Shown piece after piece: positions 44,701-53,416 of a stretch of 64,000 bases of DNA. Where the stretch lies: NCBI RefSeq assembly GCF_007474535.1, contig NZ_VKNW01000001.1:1-64000 (forward strand). The letters run 5' to 3'. The translations under genes were made by a program, and so were the position numbers. Under the pieces are notes generated by a model that was not told the DNA's origin, did no database searches, and was given only the letters and a program-made list of their open reading frames with translations. Each line of letters starts with the position of its first letter. Within the stretch, counting starts at the first letter, position 1. This stretch comes from Chryseobacterium echinoideorum (lineage in GTDB: Bacteria; Bacteroidota; Bacteroidia; Flavobacteriales; Weeksellaceae).

Positions 44701-46427
44701 GTGGTGATCAAATAGGAATCAATGGATGGTATGCCAATGGACAGGCTTACGTTTATCTTCAGGGAGAATTGGGAATCAAAATAAAGCTTTGGTTCATTAG
44801 AAAGAAAATTCCAATTATTAAAGCGGGTGTTGCTTCTTTGCTTCAGGCAAAAGGTCCGAATCCATATTGGGTAAGAGGATATCTTGGAGGATATTATAAT
44901 TTACTTGGAGGGATGATCAAAGGAAGATTCCGTTTTAAAATGGAATTCGGAGAAGAATGTGTATTAGAAAATGCCTCTGTTCTTGGAGGTGTGAAGATCA
45001 TTACCGATTTAACTCCTAAAAAAGATGATACCAATGTGGATGTATTTGCCATTCCTCAGGCAACATTTGCAATGAGAGTAAATGAACCAATTGTTATTCC
45101 GGAAGATGATGGCGACCATACCTACAAAATTGTGGTTGAAAAAATGACGATTATTGATGATCAAGGAAAAGAAATAAAAGGAGTCATAGAATATGCAAAC
45201 TCTAAAGATGTTGCCAATTTTGTTTCAGATGATATTCTTCCGCCAAGCAAAACATTGAAAGCAATCGCCCAGGTCAGCTTTATGGAGAAAAAGAACGGAA
45301 TGTATGAAGTAGTAATGGTAGACGGACAAAAAGCGATAGAAGTTGAAGAACGTACTTTCACTACCGGAACGGCTCCTAATGTTATTCCGTTGTCGAACAT
45401 CAAGTACGCTTATCCTGTAGTTGAACAGGAAAATTATTATATCCAGGAAAGTAACAACGGATACATCAAGTTGAAAAGAGGTCAGGATTATTTGTTTGAT
45501 GACCCTAACTGGACAACAAAAACAGTTTTCGCCGCCGATTCTCAAACGGAAAGTAATTTCTCTTATGATGAGAATGACAATATTGTAAAGTTCAATGTTC
45601 CAAATCTTAATAAACAGAAAGATTATACTCTTGCTTTGATTGCAAAAAATAAGAATGGCGGTCAGACACAAGGTGGAAATACTACGCAGACTACTGAAAC
45701 AACAACAGGAAATAACGAAGATGATTCATCAGTAACAACAGAAACAGAAACAAAAGTAGCTCAAAACCTTTCCAAAGATGGCGAGATCGACAGATTATCA
45801 TTTGTATTCAGAACAAGTAAATACAACAAGATGTCTGATAAATTATCCTCTTTGAATTTTAATCCGTTATGGATCAAACTAAGTTCGGATGTCGTAACGC
45901 TTCAGAATAATATGAATGCTGATGAATATTTTGATGTTACCGAACTTACAGGAACAAAATATACAGACAACAAGCCACTTATCAATCTTACCGCTTTGAT
46001 GGATGATTCTTTTGCAGGTAAATTCAAAGGATTGTTCTACGATGCTTATCCTGTTGACCAACTGATATTGGACAGAGAAGAAAACGAAGAAGATTTTGCA
46101 GGAATCCCACCTGTAAAAGCATTCCCTGTTTTCACATCATATCTGCAATACTTGGGAAGTGACAAAGGGAATGGATTTTTGAAACAAACTTTCCCATACA
46201 AATATGATCTATTCAGTTTCTACAAATCTGATTGGTATGAGCTTTTGTCCAAAGCTGCTTCCAAATATGTAGGAACTCCTATGAATGCAAGACCACAAGC
46301 CATTAATAATTTGCTTCAATCAACTTATGGAACAATACCAACTACAAAATATAAAGTAAAAGCAAAATACGTCTTACCGGGAGATAAAGCAGGTTCAGAA
46401 AAGCAGATTGATTATGAATTTAAATAA
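41724..46427 (+). CDS. very large exported protein of unknown fold
   Basis: I recognise no family in this 1567-residue protein. A signal peptide (about 1-22, VKAKG) is followed by more than 1200 residues of alternating short strands rich in Gly, Asn and Leu, with little helix. A proline run PGSPPPPPEV lies at about 914-923 and a Thr/Gln/Asn-rich linker (TTQTTETTTGNNEDD) at about 1318-1332. It has no lipobox and no T9SS C-terminal domain. The toxin gene follows after 68 bases, so the two are probably an operon. It may be a surface scaffold or chaperone-like partner of the toxin carrier. This is inference from position. Confidence 0.72.
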   Translation: MIKIYSLFIVLSCIFINTVKAKGLDNSGDSLQINKNSLNYKSVSKNASVFPLDNFSSFINNDPETDQEIGKAIGAFGELERSGNFTNTINPNELTEFPIGLRENVSNVEYGIVVTKAQFTPEYALINVYARVVTPQAGTEGGRRTLYFGAEGVKLSYGGKIIGDAKLSLLGDINIPFNQNQWMLTLEGGMINKFNGQSINDKTYVVIDCDGIKELSLKGNVQISRNVLVPVDSNGTLLPEIGNDGFTNRVRGNFALKASDWNDILVNVSITPFAITSQIKNQDKGFFSFYVNNAVLDLSDLRTDSSVLFPQYYATHGYLIGGTETWRGLYVESLYVGLPQEFKTEDHIDNRVSFQAQNLLIDSYGVSGSFSANNLFPLEKGLTSEQNSWRYSLDQIGVDLAASKIIGANLKGKVQLPVQKQNNANPNNNLPNHLGYQGVITEEEYMITVATLDEISFDIWSAKATIAPGSYLELKVKNREFLPKAVLTGTLAIGANGSPTDNNSDPNAKKDADFKGIQFRELTLQTKAPYVTAQYFGVQGEQKLVGFPASIKNIFVEADNGYANLGFEITVGLQEERFSATGGMKINGLIVNENNRQRWKYNGFNLTKLGLRNVDIGVAIVSGEFQIMRNDPLYGDGFTAHLNAKLKQLNIEVNVNAAYGFSTFRYWGFEGSVDGLKIQASALTITGFTGGAFYRMVPNRDMSLDPAYKDKALVLTPDNSVGLALRAGIYGSIASKNAISIMAGFNMSTNPNGGLANVGFIGEALVMADLSKLIPGDPLAGVKDKFKEMTGNNKFINDLKNNSHVNSFLDTQVVDDQYPITKDVKGAIYAKLAMNYDFNNSVFHASLDVFVNIANGIISGIGPNGRAGWAVVHIAPSEWYMHIGTPTDMIGLKVGFGNFSLQSGSYFMVGNRIPGSPPPPPEVAQILGLQLSDIDYMSSLNALGDGKGFAFGTHLKFDTGDMNALFLYARFQAGLGTDIMLKDYGDAKCSNRGGDQIGINGWYANGQAYVYLQGELGIKIKLWFIRKKIPIIKAGVASLLQAKGPNPYWVRGYLGGYYNLLGGMIKGRFRFKMEFGEECVLENASVLGGVKIITDLTPKKDDTNVDVFAIPQATFAMRVNEPIVIPEDDGDHTYKIVVEKMTIIDDQGKEIKGVIEYANSKDVANFVSDDILPPSKTLKAIAQVSFMEKKNGMYEVVMVDGQKAIEVEERTFTTGTAPNVIPLSNIKYAYPVVEQENYYIQESNNGYIKLKRGQDYLFDDPNWTTKTVFAADSQTESNFSYDENDNIVKFNVPNLNKQKDYTLALIAKNKNGGQTQGGNTTQTTETTTGNNEDDSSVTTETETKVAQNLSKDGEIDRLSFVFRTSKYNKMSDKLSSLNFNPLWIKLSSDVVTLQNNMNADEYFDVTELTGTKYTDNKPLINLTALMDDSFAGKFKGLFYDAYPVDQLILDREENEEDFAGIPPVKAFPVFTSYLQYLGSDKGNGFLKQTFPYKYDLFSFYKSDWYELLSKAASKYVGTPMNARPQAINNLLQSTYGTIPTTKYKVKAKYVLPGDKAGSEKQIDYEFK

Positions 46428-46495
46428 TTCTGAACTTCAAACTTAAATAAGAAAATTTTTACGCGGACAAAAACACAACAATACAAAACAGAGTG

Positions 46496-49400
46496 ATGAG
46501 CCATTCATATATCAATAAAAGGAAATTTAATCCAAATAACAGGCTGAAGTTTAAAAAATTCGGGCTTAAAGCTTGGGCATTTGTAACACTTATGTTATTT
46601 GGTTTACAGTCTATCTCTATAAAATCTCAGCAATATCCTGTAAAGTTAGTTCCGGTGGTAATTCCTCCATACAGTATGAAGTTGGGAGATTACGCCACAT
46701 CTACGGATAATAAATTACAACTACAGGTTGTGATGACCGATTTGATGGAACCGCAACACCAAACAGGTATTAAATTTTCTCTTGAAGCCGGATTGAATGC
46801 TGTTCCTTTTGCAAGAAGTAATGATTTTGTAGTGGGGATGAATCCTTTCATGCTCTATCCGGGAAGTAACATCACGCTTACCAATGTAGATTTAAGGGCA
46901 TTGTTTGAATTACAGAATTTAGGAGGTATCAATGCTTTACAATATTCACAACCTTTATCGGACGGTGTATATCAGTTTTGTTTTCAAGCTTATGATTTTT
47001 ACACCAAGAATAACCTTTCTGCCAAAACCTGTGCAACAGTATTCTTAACACAGTATGATCCTCCGATGCTGAATCTTCCGCAAAATGCTGAGAAAATTCA
47101 GGCAGTTTCTCCTTATGCGGGAGGAAACGGAGTTGTTTTCCAATGGATGCCGAGACAGATTGCTCCCAACACCAAATATATTTTCACTTTAAAAGAATTA
47201 TGGGATACAGGTCAAAGTCCTATTTCTGGATTTTTATCCTCTCCGGCACTTTGGACTGAGGAAACCTATGCTCCTACATTATATTATGGATTAGATAAAA
47301 CCCAGCTTATTCCAGGGAAAAGATATGCGTGGCAAGTTCAGGCAAAAAGCGGAAATCCTGTTTTAGGAGCAAATCCTACAGAAGACAATGGAGTTTATAA
47401 AAACAATGGACTTTCTGAAATATTCTATTTTGATTATGTAGAAAACTGTACCATTCCGACACTTTTAATGGCAAAAAATGTGGGCAGAGGAAGAGTTGAA
47501 ATCAGCTGGAGTCTTGGTGGGCAACCTGCAGGTCTGTATAATGTACAATACCGTAAAAAGAACAGCAATACGGAATGGATGACCCAACAAAGTTACCAGT
47601 CTCCGGCAACTCTTACAGGTTTGGAAGACCTTACGGAATACGAATACCGGGTAGGTTCTGTGTGTGGAAACATACAAGATTCTGGCAATGCGTATTCTTA
47701 CAGCGCAATACAATATTTTACAACCAATGCCAATGATGTAGATAACAATTATCAGTGTGGAATAATGCCTGCAATTGATATTGCCAACAAGAATCCTTTA
47801 CAGACGATGTTGGGCGTTAACGAAGTATTTACTGCAGGAGATTTCCCTGTTACGGTACTTTCTGCACAGGGTAGCAATGGTATTTATAGCGGTACAGGTT
47901 TTATACAAATTCCTTATTTAGCTGATACCAAGGTAAAAGTAAGTTTCAATAATATTAAACTCAATACGGATAAAAAACTGGTTGAAGGTATTATTGAAAC
48001 AACCTATGATCCTAATGAAACAGCGGTAAATTATGCTTCTGCCGGACTTGGAGAAACTTTTGGTGACCAAGGTGTAAAAGATGTTTTTGTGAATTTCCCA
48101 ATTGGCAATATCACTTATTCAGCTACACCACCTCCGGGAAAAATTACCATTACAGGCAGTGATGGCAACGGTGGAACCGGAAGTACAACCGAATATCCGG
48201 GTGGTAAAGATTATACTTTTACTAATTCTAACGGAGTTATTTGGACAGTAGATGAAAATGGAACCGTAACCAAAGGCGGAACCGTTGCCCAAGGCGGAGC
48301 ATCTACCTCTACCAATACCGACGGCGTAACAGGAAGCGGAAGCAATGCTACCATAAACCAGTATACCGCAAAAGGTATCAAAATAGAATGGAAAGAAAAT
48401 ACCAACGGACAATTTGCCTATGATACCGCAGAAAAAACCAAACTACCGACCAACAAATATCCGTCAGTAAAAGATTCGGAGAATAATACTGCGTATGTTC
48501 CTTACAAAGCAACAGTCAATAAAAAAACTGAACTCTTTGATGCCAAAGTAAGCATTACCGACCCTACCTTGAAAGATGCGACCATCATCTTCAAAACATT
48601 AAGCATCGGTAAAGCAATTGAAGCTACAGAAATTAATAAAACCGATACAGAAAGAAACTATCAACTGAAATTGATTGGTTCATTTGATTATGCTGAAGAA
48701 GAAGTAATTGCGGTACTGATGCCGAAAGACAGCACTTCAAAACAGAAGGTAATCAGCAGTTTCAGATTGGTACACTTAAGCCCAAAAACGGTAGATGTAA
48801 GTTTAGTACCATTGGATGCGGGTTCGCAATCTAAATTACAATCGCAAGGTGATAAGCTGAACCAGATTTACAAAAAAATAGGGGTTACTTTCAATGTAAC
48901 CAAAGATCCTGTTTTAGACATCAGCGGTGTTGTGAACGGAGACACCATCAATAGCGAGGATGCAGAATTGATGAGTACCTACAGTCCGCAACAGCAGCAG
49001 ATCAATGCACTCTACAAAGGTACAGATGCAAGGTATGTATTATTTGTAACAGATAAGAAATCTTCTACCGGACAAAAAGGATATATGCGTCTGAACGGAC
49101 AGTTTGGATATTTGTACAACAACGCACAGGACAAAACAGGAGCTCACGAACTTGGTCACGGTGTGTTTAAACTGGAACACCCGTGGAAAGCCTACGGAAC
49201 TACCCAAAGTGCAACTCCTCTATTGATGGATTACAGCACTGGAGAAGAACTTTCTCATCTGGATTGGAAACAGATAAATGATCCTGCATTTAAATTGTAT
49301 GCATTCCAAGGGCAAAGTAGTGGGGAAAGTGTTGAAGGAGCAACATTTATATTAGATGAATTATCTAATTTTATGAATCCTGATGGGAAAATATTACAAC

Positions 49401-50992
49401 TTTCAAAAGGCGCAAAAATTCATCAATATTGTATCAATATAGATGTAAAAAATAATGGACAAGGAGATTTTCCAAATGGGGCATTATATGGGTTTACAGA
49501 AAATGGAAAATATTATGCACCAAAGTATTCTTTTAGTAGTGGAGGTCATATTTTTGAAGGATATTATCTGGTTCTAAATAATCAATATCAAAGTCAGAAA
49601 TATGCAATAGGAAATCAGTCTAATGGAAAAAAAGATGTTGTATTCTTAAACTATACGGCTAAAGTTTCTGAACCACATTTTGTAAACTTTATCAAGGTAA
49701 AAAGTTTTGATTTCATAGCTACTACAGAAAATAAATTTGTATATACTAATTATTTTAGTTCTTTCAATACAACAGATATTGTTGAATCTATTGACTTTTC
49801 TGCAAGTACATGTGTAGACTCTGGTGTGCCTGCAAAAACAAAAGGGAAAAGTAAGATAAAAGGAAATGAAAAATCACTGATTGATACTATTGGCGGTACA
49901 AAAGATGGAAAAGACTACAAGATAAGTGTCTACAAAAATGAAAAAACAGGAAAGTATGAAGTAGAGGTAGAGTTAACCAGTACTCCAAAAAATAGTAAAG
50001 TTGCTGAACAGAAAACAGCTATCGAACAGCAGATGAAGCAACTTGCTGAAGAAAAACTTAATGAGCTTGGTGGTTTGGATGGAAATGAATCTGCCGAAGA
50101 AAAACAACAAACAGAAGATGGTGGTGAGTTTTGGGTAAGAAAAATGAACGGACGAGGCTGGCTAAAAACCATTGGAGAGCTTGGAGAAAACGTTTGGGAA
50201 AACGCGGCATTGCCAAAGAATTATTGGAACAAAGATGAAGGATATAATGATGCTAATACAAACATTCACATACCGCCTACTTTTGCAGGTGTTGGAGATG
50301 GTGTAATAGGAGAAATAAGTGATTATCCACAGTTGATAAAATTGGGATATGATGTTTCTACAAAGCAGGAAGTAAGAGATGGGCTTTGGAAAGCAGTAAA
50401 AAATATTAATTTAGAAAGTATTAAAACTGCCGCTACAGGAGCTATTAAAACCAAATGGGACGCTTATGCCAATAGCCCTGGACACATTACTTACCATGAA
50501 ATGGGTAAAGATGGTGTTACTATCGTATCGATGGCAATGGGAGCAGGATTCTTCAAAAAAGGAGCAGACGGACTGAAAGATGGAGTTGAGGATACGGGTG
50601 AGAAGTTTATAAAAAAAGAGATTAATGATTCATTAGAAGAAATAATAAAAAAATTAAAAGGGGCAAAAGGGCTAGTCGGCAAAGATTATGAAGATTTCTT
50701 AGCTACTCATTTACCAAATGGTGGTCCTGGGTTTTCTAAAATGGGTAGAGATTTTGATGCTTTTTATGATAATAACAAAATTTGGGTTGAAGCTAAATCT
50801 GGTAGATATTGGGAAAATATAGTTTCCACTGAAGCTGGTTTTGCGAAGTTTAAATCTGATATGGGGCATCGTTTACAGATAGCAACTGATAGTGGAGCGA
50901 AGTATGAATTATTTTCCAATACGGTAATTCCGGAAAATGTAAAAGCTTGGCTTTTGAAAAAAGGAATAAAATATTATGAGACATTAGAATAA
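46496..50992 (+). CDS. polymorphic toxin: TANFOR-like, FN3, metzincin-like protease and C-terminal PD-(D/E)xK nuclease
   Basis: This is a 1498-residue exported protein. A signal segment (about 24-45) precedes a TANFOR-like region (about 46-195: YPVKLVPVVIPPYSMKLGDY, DGVYQFCFQAYDFY, PPMLNLP). An FN3 domain lies at about 317-411 and a Gly/Thr-rich linker at 555-615. A zinc-protease domain has HELGH at 884-888, His895, and a Met-turn-like LLMDYS near 910. From about residue 945 the sequence changes character and ends in a restriction-endonuclease-like domain (about 1390-1498). Key residues there are Glu1399, Asp1421 and Glu1432-x-Lys1434 (FDAFYDNNKIWVEAKSG). I infer a secreted nuclease whose C-terminus may be released by the protease. 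A GTG at 46493 is an alternative start. A probable immunity gene starts 5 bases after the stop. Confidence 0.8.
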   Translation: MSHSYINKRKFNPNNRLKFKKFGLKAWAFVTLMLFGLQSISIKSQQYPVKLVPVVIPPYSMKLGDYATSTDNKLQLQVVMTDLMEPQHQTGIKFSLEAGLNAVPFARSNDFVVGMNPFMLYPGSNITLTNVDLRALFELQNLGGINALQYSQPLSDGVYQFCFQAYDFYTKNNLSAKTCATVFLTQYDPPMLNLPQNAEKIQAVSPYAGGNGVVFQWMPRQIAPNTKYIFTLKELWDTGQSPISGFLSSPALWTEETYAPTLYYGLDKTQLIPGKRYAWQVQAKSGNPVLGANPTEDNGVYKNNGLSEIFYFDYVENCTIPTLLMAKNVGRGRVEISWSLGGQPAGLYNVQYRKKNSNTEWMTQQSYQSPATLTGLEDLTEYEYRVGSVCGNIQDSGNAYSYSAIQYFTTNANDVDNNYQCGIMPAIDIANKNPLQTMLGVNEVFTAGDFPVTVLSAQGSNGIYSGTGFIQIPYLADTKVKVSFNNIKLNTDKKLVEGIIETTYDPNETAVNYASAGLGETFGDQGVKDVFVNFPIGNITYSATPPPGKITITGSDGNGGTGSTTEYPGGKDYTFTNSNGVIWTVDENGTVTKGGTVAQGGASTSTNTDGVTGSGSNATINQYTAKGIKIEWKENTNGQFAYDTAEKTKLPTNKYPSVKDSENNTAYVPYKATVNKKTELFDAKVSITDPTLKDATIIFKTLSIGKAIEATEINKTDTERNYQLKLIGSFDYAEEEVIAVLMPKDSTSKQKVISSFRLVHLSPKTVDVSLVPLDAGSQSKLQSQGDKLNQIYKKIGVTFNVTKDPVLDISGVVNGDTINSEDAELMSTYSPQQQQINALYKGTDARYVLFVTDKKSSTGQKGYMRLNGQFGYLYNNAQDKTGAHELGHGVFKLEHPWKAYGTTQSATPLLMDYSTGEELSHLDWKQINDPAFKLYAFQGQSSGESVEGATFILDELSNFMNPDGKILQLSKGAKIHQYCINIDVKNNGQGDFPNGALYGFTENGKYYAPKYSFSSGGHIFEGYYLVLNNQYQSQKYAIGNQSNGKKDVVFLNYTAKVSEPHFVNFIKVKSFDFIATTENKFVYTNYFSSFNTTDIVESIDFSASTCVDSGVPAKTKGKSKIKGNEKSLIDTIGGTKDGKDYKISVYKNEKTGKYEVEVELTSTPKNSKVAEQKTAIEQQMKQLAEEKLNELGGLDGNESAEEKQQTEDGGEFWVRKMNGRGWLKTIGELGENVWENAALPKNYWNKDEGYNDANTNIHIPPTFAGVGDGVIGEISDYPQLIKLGYDVSTKQEVRDGLWKAVKNINLESIKTAATGAIKTKWDAYANSPGHITYHEMGKDGVTIVSMAMGAGFFKKGADGLKDGVEDTGEKFIKKEINDSLEEIIKKLKGAKGLVGKDYEDFLATHLPNGGPGFSKMGRDFDAFYDNNKIWVEAKSGRYWENIVSTEAGFAKFKSDMGHRLQIATDSGAKYELFSNTVIPENVKAWLLKKGIKYYETLE

Positions 50993-50997
50993 TAATT

Positions 50998-51408
50998 ATG
51001 AGTAGAACAGCATCAATTGAAATATCTTACAATAGCAATATTGATTTTGTTGATTTTGTAGATAAGTTAATTTCTTCTGAATGGGATTATAACGATTATG
51101 GAAAAATTAGATATACGATTGGAGAAGAATTTGAATGGAAAACTGATTTATTAAAAAATTTCCAAAACGTCATTAATAAAATAAAAAGTGAGTACTCTAA
51201 AGATGAAATAATAGCGATTAATTTTTTATATAAGGGTATATATGGAGGAAATTTCATTTTTATAAACAAAACAAAAATTGCTTTTAATTTGAATATTAAT
51301 CGTAGAACTTTAAATAATGGAGAGAATACAGATTTCTCATTTTATATAGAAGCATTAGATAACGTAATCACCAATGACTGCTATTTAGTCTGTACTGAAA
51401 TACCGTAG
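50998..51408 (+). CDS. probable immunity protein of the nuclease toxin
   Basis: This is a small cytoplasmic protein of 136 residues with no signal peptide and no family I recognise. It begins 5 bases after the toxin stop, in the junction TAATAATTATG, the usual place for the cognate immunity gene of a polymorphic toxin. It should bind and block the PD-(D/E)xK tip in the cytoplasm. The sequence is acidic and strongly A/T-rich compared with the toxin body, in keeping with transfer of the tip and immunity gene together. Function is inferred from position only. Confidence 0.65.
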   Translation: MSRTASIEISYNSNIDFVDFVDKLISSEWDYNDYGKIRYTIGEEFEWKTDLLKNFQNVINKIKSEYSKDEIIAINFLYKGIYGGNFIFINKTKIAFNLNINRRTLNNGENTDFSFYIEALDNVITNDCYLVCTEIP

Positions 51409-51432
51409 AAAAAAATAATAAATTTTTATTAT

Positions 51433-51912
51433 ATGGAAAAAATAAGTATTGATAGTTTGAATGCTAAGATTAAATCTTATCAAAATGAGGTAAAATCAGA
51501 TATTGATAATTTACATATATCAGATTATATATTTGAGAACATAAAATTTGAATATACAGGATTGAGAAATAATATTTTCGAAAATTGTGTTTTTAAAAAT
51601 ATAAAATTTGAAACAGTATATTTTAAAAAATCTGTTTTCAAACAATGCATATTTAATAATTGTGAATTTGAATCTATAGATTTTGGATTGCACGAAGTTA
51701 GCTTTGAAAATACAATCTTTTATGAAACGAATTATTATAAAACAGATGTGTTATCAAGCTCATTTATAAGTACAAATTTTATAAAATGTAGTTTTATTTA
51801 TTTTGATATTTCAAGTAATATTTTAAAAAATTGTAGAATTATTGATTGTAATACTAAAGGTTTAATATACTCTCCAGATGTTTTTGTCGAAAGTAATTTC
51901 ATATTTGATTAA
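51433..51912 (+). CDS. pentapeptide-repeat-like protein
   Basis: This 159-residue protein has degenerate five-residue repeats of the type xNxxF: FENCVFKNIKFETVYFKKSV, then FKQCIFNNCEFESIDF and FISTNFIKCSF. They should form a right-handed square helix, a shape that can mimic DNA. No signal peptide. It sits 24 bases after the first immunity gene and could be a second immunity protein, for example against a DNA-acting toxin. That is inferred from position. Codon use is very A/T-rich. Confidence 0.65.
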   Translation: MEKISIDSLNAKIKSYQNEVKSDIDNLHISDYIFENIKFEYTGLRNNIFENCVFKNIKFETVYFKKSVFKQCIFNNCEFESIDFGLHEVSFENTIFYETNYYKTDVLSSSFISTNFIKCSFIYFDISSNILKNCRIIDCNTKGLIYSPDVFVESNFIFD

Positions 51913-51985
51913 ACTAAAAATAGGGCGGGAGTAACATGAAAAATAATATTGTTTGGAAATTCAGAAGAGTTATTATTCATATATA

Positions 51986-52483
51986 ATGAAAAAAATAAGC
52001 AGAGAATACGCAAAAACTCAGTTAGCAATTTATAAAATTATAAATTCTAATGAAGAGGATTTAAAACTGATATTGAATGCTGATTATATTTTCAGAAGCG
52101 GTGAAAATGAAGGAGAAAATATAAAGTATAATACAATTTATGATAAAGCAGTTTCAAAATTTCTTATTAAATATTTTAAGGAAATAGTTTTAAAAGGTGT
52201 TTCTAATTCTTATCTAAAAAAAGATATGGAAGCGTTTTTCGCCAATTATGATATAGAAATAGTTGGTAAAAATGAAAAGCTCTATAGATGTAGTTGTTGT
52301 GGATACCTTACACTAGATAGTACTGGCGAATATGATATTTGTAGACTGTGTGGCTGGGAAGATGATGGTACTAAAGCAACCGAAGTAAATAGATTTAGTC
52401 AGGTAAATGGAAGCGCATTAAATAATTATAGAAATGAATTTGAAAAAAAATTAAATAGTATTGAGATAATTTTTGATAAATAA
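51986..52483 (+). CDS. CPCC-type cysteine-rich protein, immunity-like
   Basis: From the ATG at 51986 the protein is 165 residues. The C-terminal part has a zinc-ribbon-like motif (CSCCGYLTL ... YDICRLCGWEDDG) with four cysteines, followed by an Asn/Arg-rich NRFSQVNGSALNNYRNEFEK. This is the pattern of CPCC family proteins, which often occur in toxin immunity arrays. The N-terminal 90 residues are mostly helical and not recognised. The frame opens at a TTG at 51953, which is less likely. A short ATG frame at 51936 (17 residues) just before it may be decayed sequence. Confidence 0.7.
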   Translation: MKKISREYAKTQLAIYKIINSNEEDLKLILNADYIFRSGENEGENIKYNTIYDKAVSKFLIKYFKEIVLKGVSNSYLKKDMEAFFANYDIEIVGKNEKLYRCSCCGYLTLDSTGEYDICRLCGWEDDGTKATEVNRFSQVNGSALNNYRNEFEKKLNSIEIIFDK

Positions 52484-52510
52484 AATTATACAATTTCCTC
52501 AATAGCATTA

Positions 52511-52753
52511 ATGGAAAATTATTTTGACCCATTAGCTGAAAGTCTGAAATATGGAGATTATAGTTATATAAAATTTAAGATAAAAAACACTGATGATTTA
52601 ATTTTTGAATATGGGGAAGCAATACCTTGGTTTAAACTAATGGGAAATGCAGACCAAATTAAATCTAGTATGAAATTTAATGATATTTTAGATCATATCG
52701 AGGTAATAGAAAAATTGAAGTTTGAAAATGGAAAATGGATTAATATTAAATAA
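52511..52753 (+). CDS. small hypothetical protein, immunity-like
   Basis: An 80-residue acidic protein with no signal peptide and no family I know. It lies in the immunity array and is followed after two bases by the next gene, so both are probably translated from one message. It may be an orphan immunity gene left after its toxin tip was lost. Confidence 0.55.
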   Translation: MENYFDPLAESLKYGDYSYIKFKIKNTDDLIFEYGEAIPWFKLMGNADQIKSSMKFNDILDHIEVIEKLKFENGKWINIK

Positions 52754-52755
52754 TA

Positions 52756-53181
52756 ATGAAAGTTTATAAATTGATTAGTAATAAATCTAATGTTCTTTAT
52801 GATGGTATTGCAGAGAACATTGCAGAAAACTATAAAGTAACTATAGGAAAAGATGAAATTATTTTTAATGTTTCCGAATTAGAACGCAATAAATTCAAAA
52901 ACATTAAAACAATGTTGAGTGACGAAGATTTTAATACAATTGTGGAATTTGGTGAATTTAAGAATAATATCCCCGATTATATTAAGAATTATCTATCTAA
53001 AGACGACTATGAAAAAGTAAAAAATACTTCAGATTATTACAGGGCTGAAAATCATTTGAGCTTAAATTATTTAATTAAAGATAATTATTTATTATTATTT
53101 ACTTATGGTGAAAAACAGCCGTCAAGATGGATAATAGTATTAGAGGGCATTTGGGAAATTAAGGTTCTGAAAGTGCTATAA
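52756..53181 (+). CDS. small hypothetical protein, immunity-like
   Basis: A cytoplasmic 141-residue protein rich in Asn, Lys and Glu, with no recognised family. It starts two bases after the preceding stop. Its last codons overlap, in another frame, the beginning of the toxin-tip remnant at 53163, so its C-terminal residues (IKVLKVL) may have been created or altered by the joining event. An immunity role is inferred from the neighbourhood. Confidence 0.55.
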   Translation: MKVYKLISNKSNVLYDGIAENIAENYKVTIGKDEIIFNVSELERNKFKNIKTMLSDEDFNTIVEFGEFKNNIPDYIKNYLSKDDYEKVKNTSDYYRAENHLSLNYLIKDNYLLLFTYGEKQPSRWIIVLEGIWEIKVLKVL

Positions 53182-53411
53182 TTCCTAGTGGAGGAACTTA
53201 TGATTCTTGGGATTATCCATTTACAGCTACAGGATTTACATCTGGGAAAAATGGGAGATTAGGTGTTCCCGAATGGCATTTTGGTCAAGGTAATTTTGTC
53301 AAACCACAGGAGGGTGCTGAAATCTGGCAAATAGATAATAACGGTGTAGAAAAACTTGTCGCAATTTTTAAGGATGAAAATGGTGTCGAACGTTTTTATA
53401 AAATCAAATAA
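53163..53411 (+). pseudogene. orphan toxin C-terminal tip without a start codon
   Basis: An open frame of 82 codons begins right after an in-frame TAA (53160-53162) and has no ATG, GTG or plausible start. It encodes a compact sequence (IPSGGTYDSWDYPFTATGF, GRLGVPEWHFGQGNFV, IWQIDNNGVEKLVAIFKDEN) unlike the small immunity proteins around it. It ends in the same junction (TAATAATTATG) as the full toxin, and an immunity-like gene follows at the same distance. I read it as a displaced tip of another variant of the toxin, kept as a silent cassette. I do not recognise the domain. Confidence 0.65.
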
Positions 53412-53416
53412 TAATT

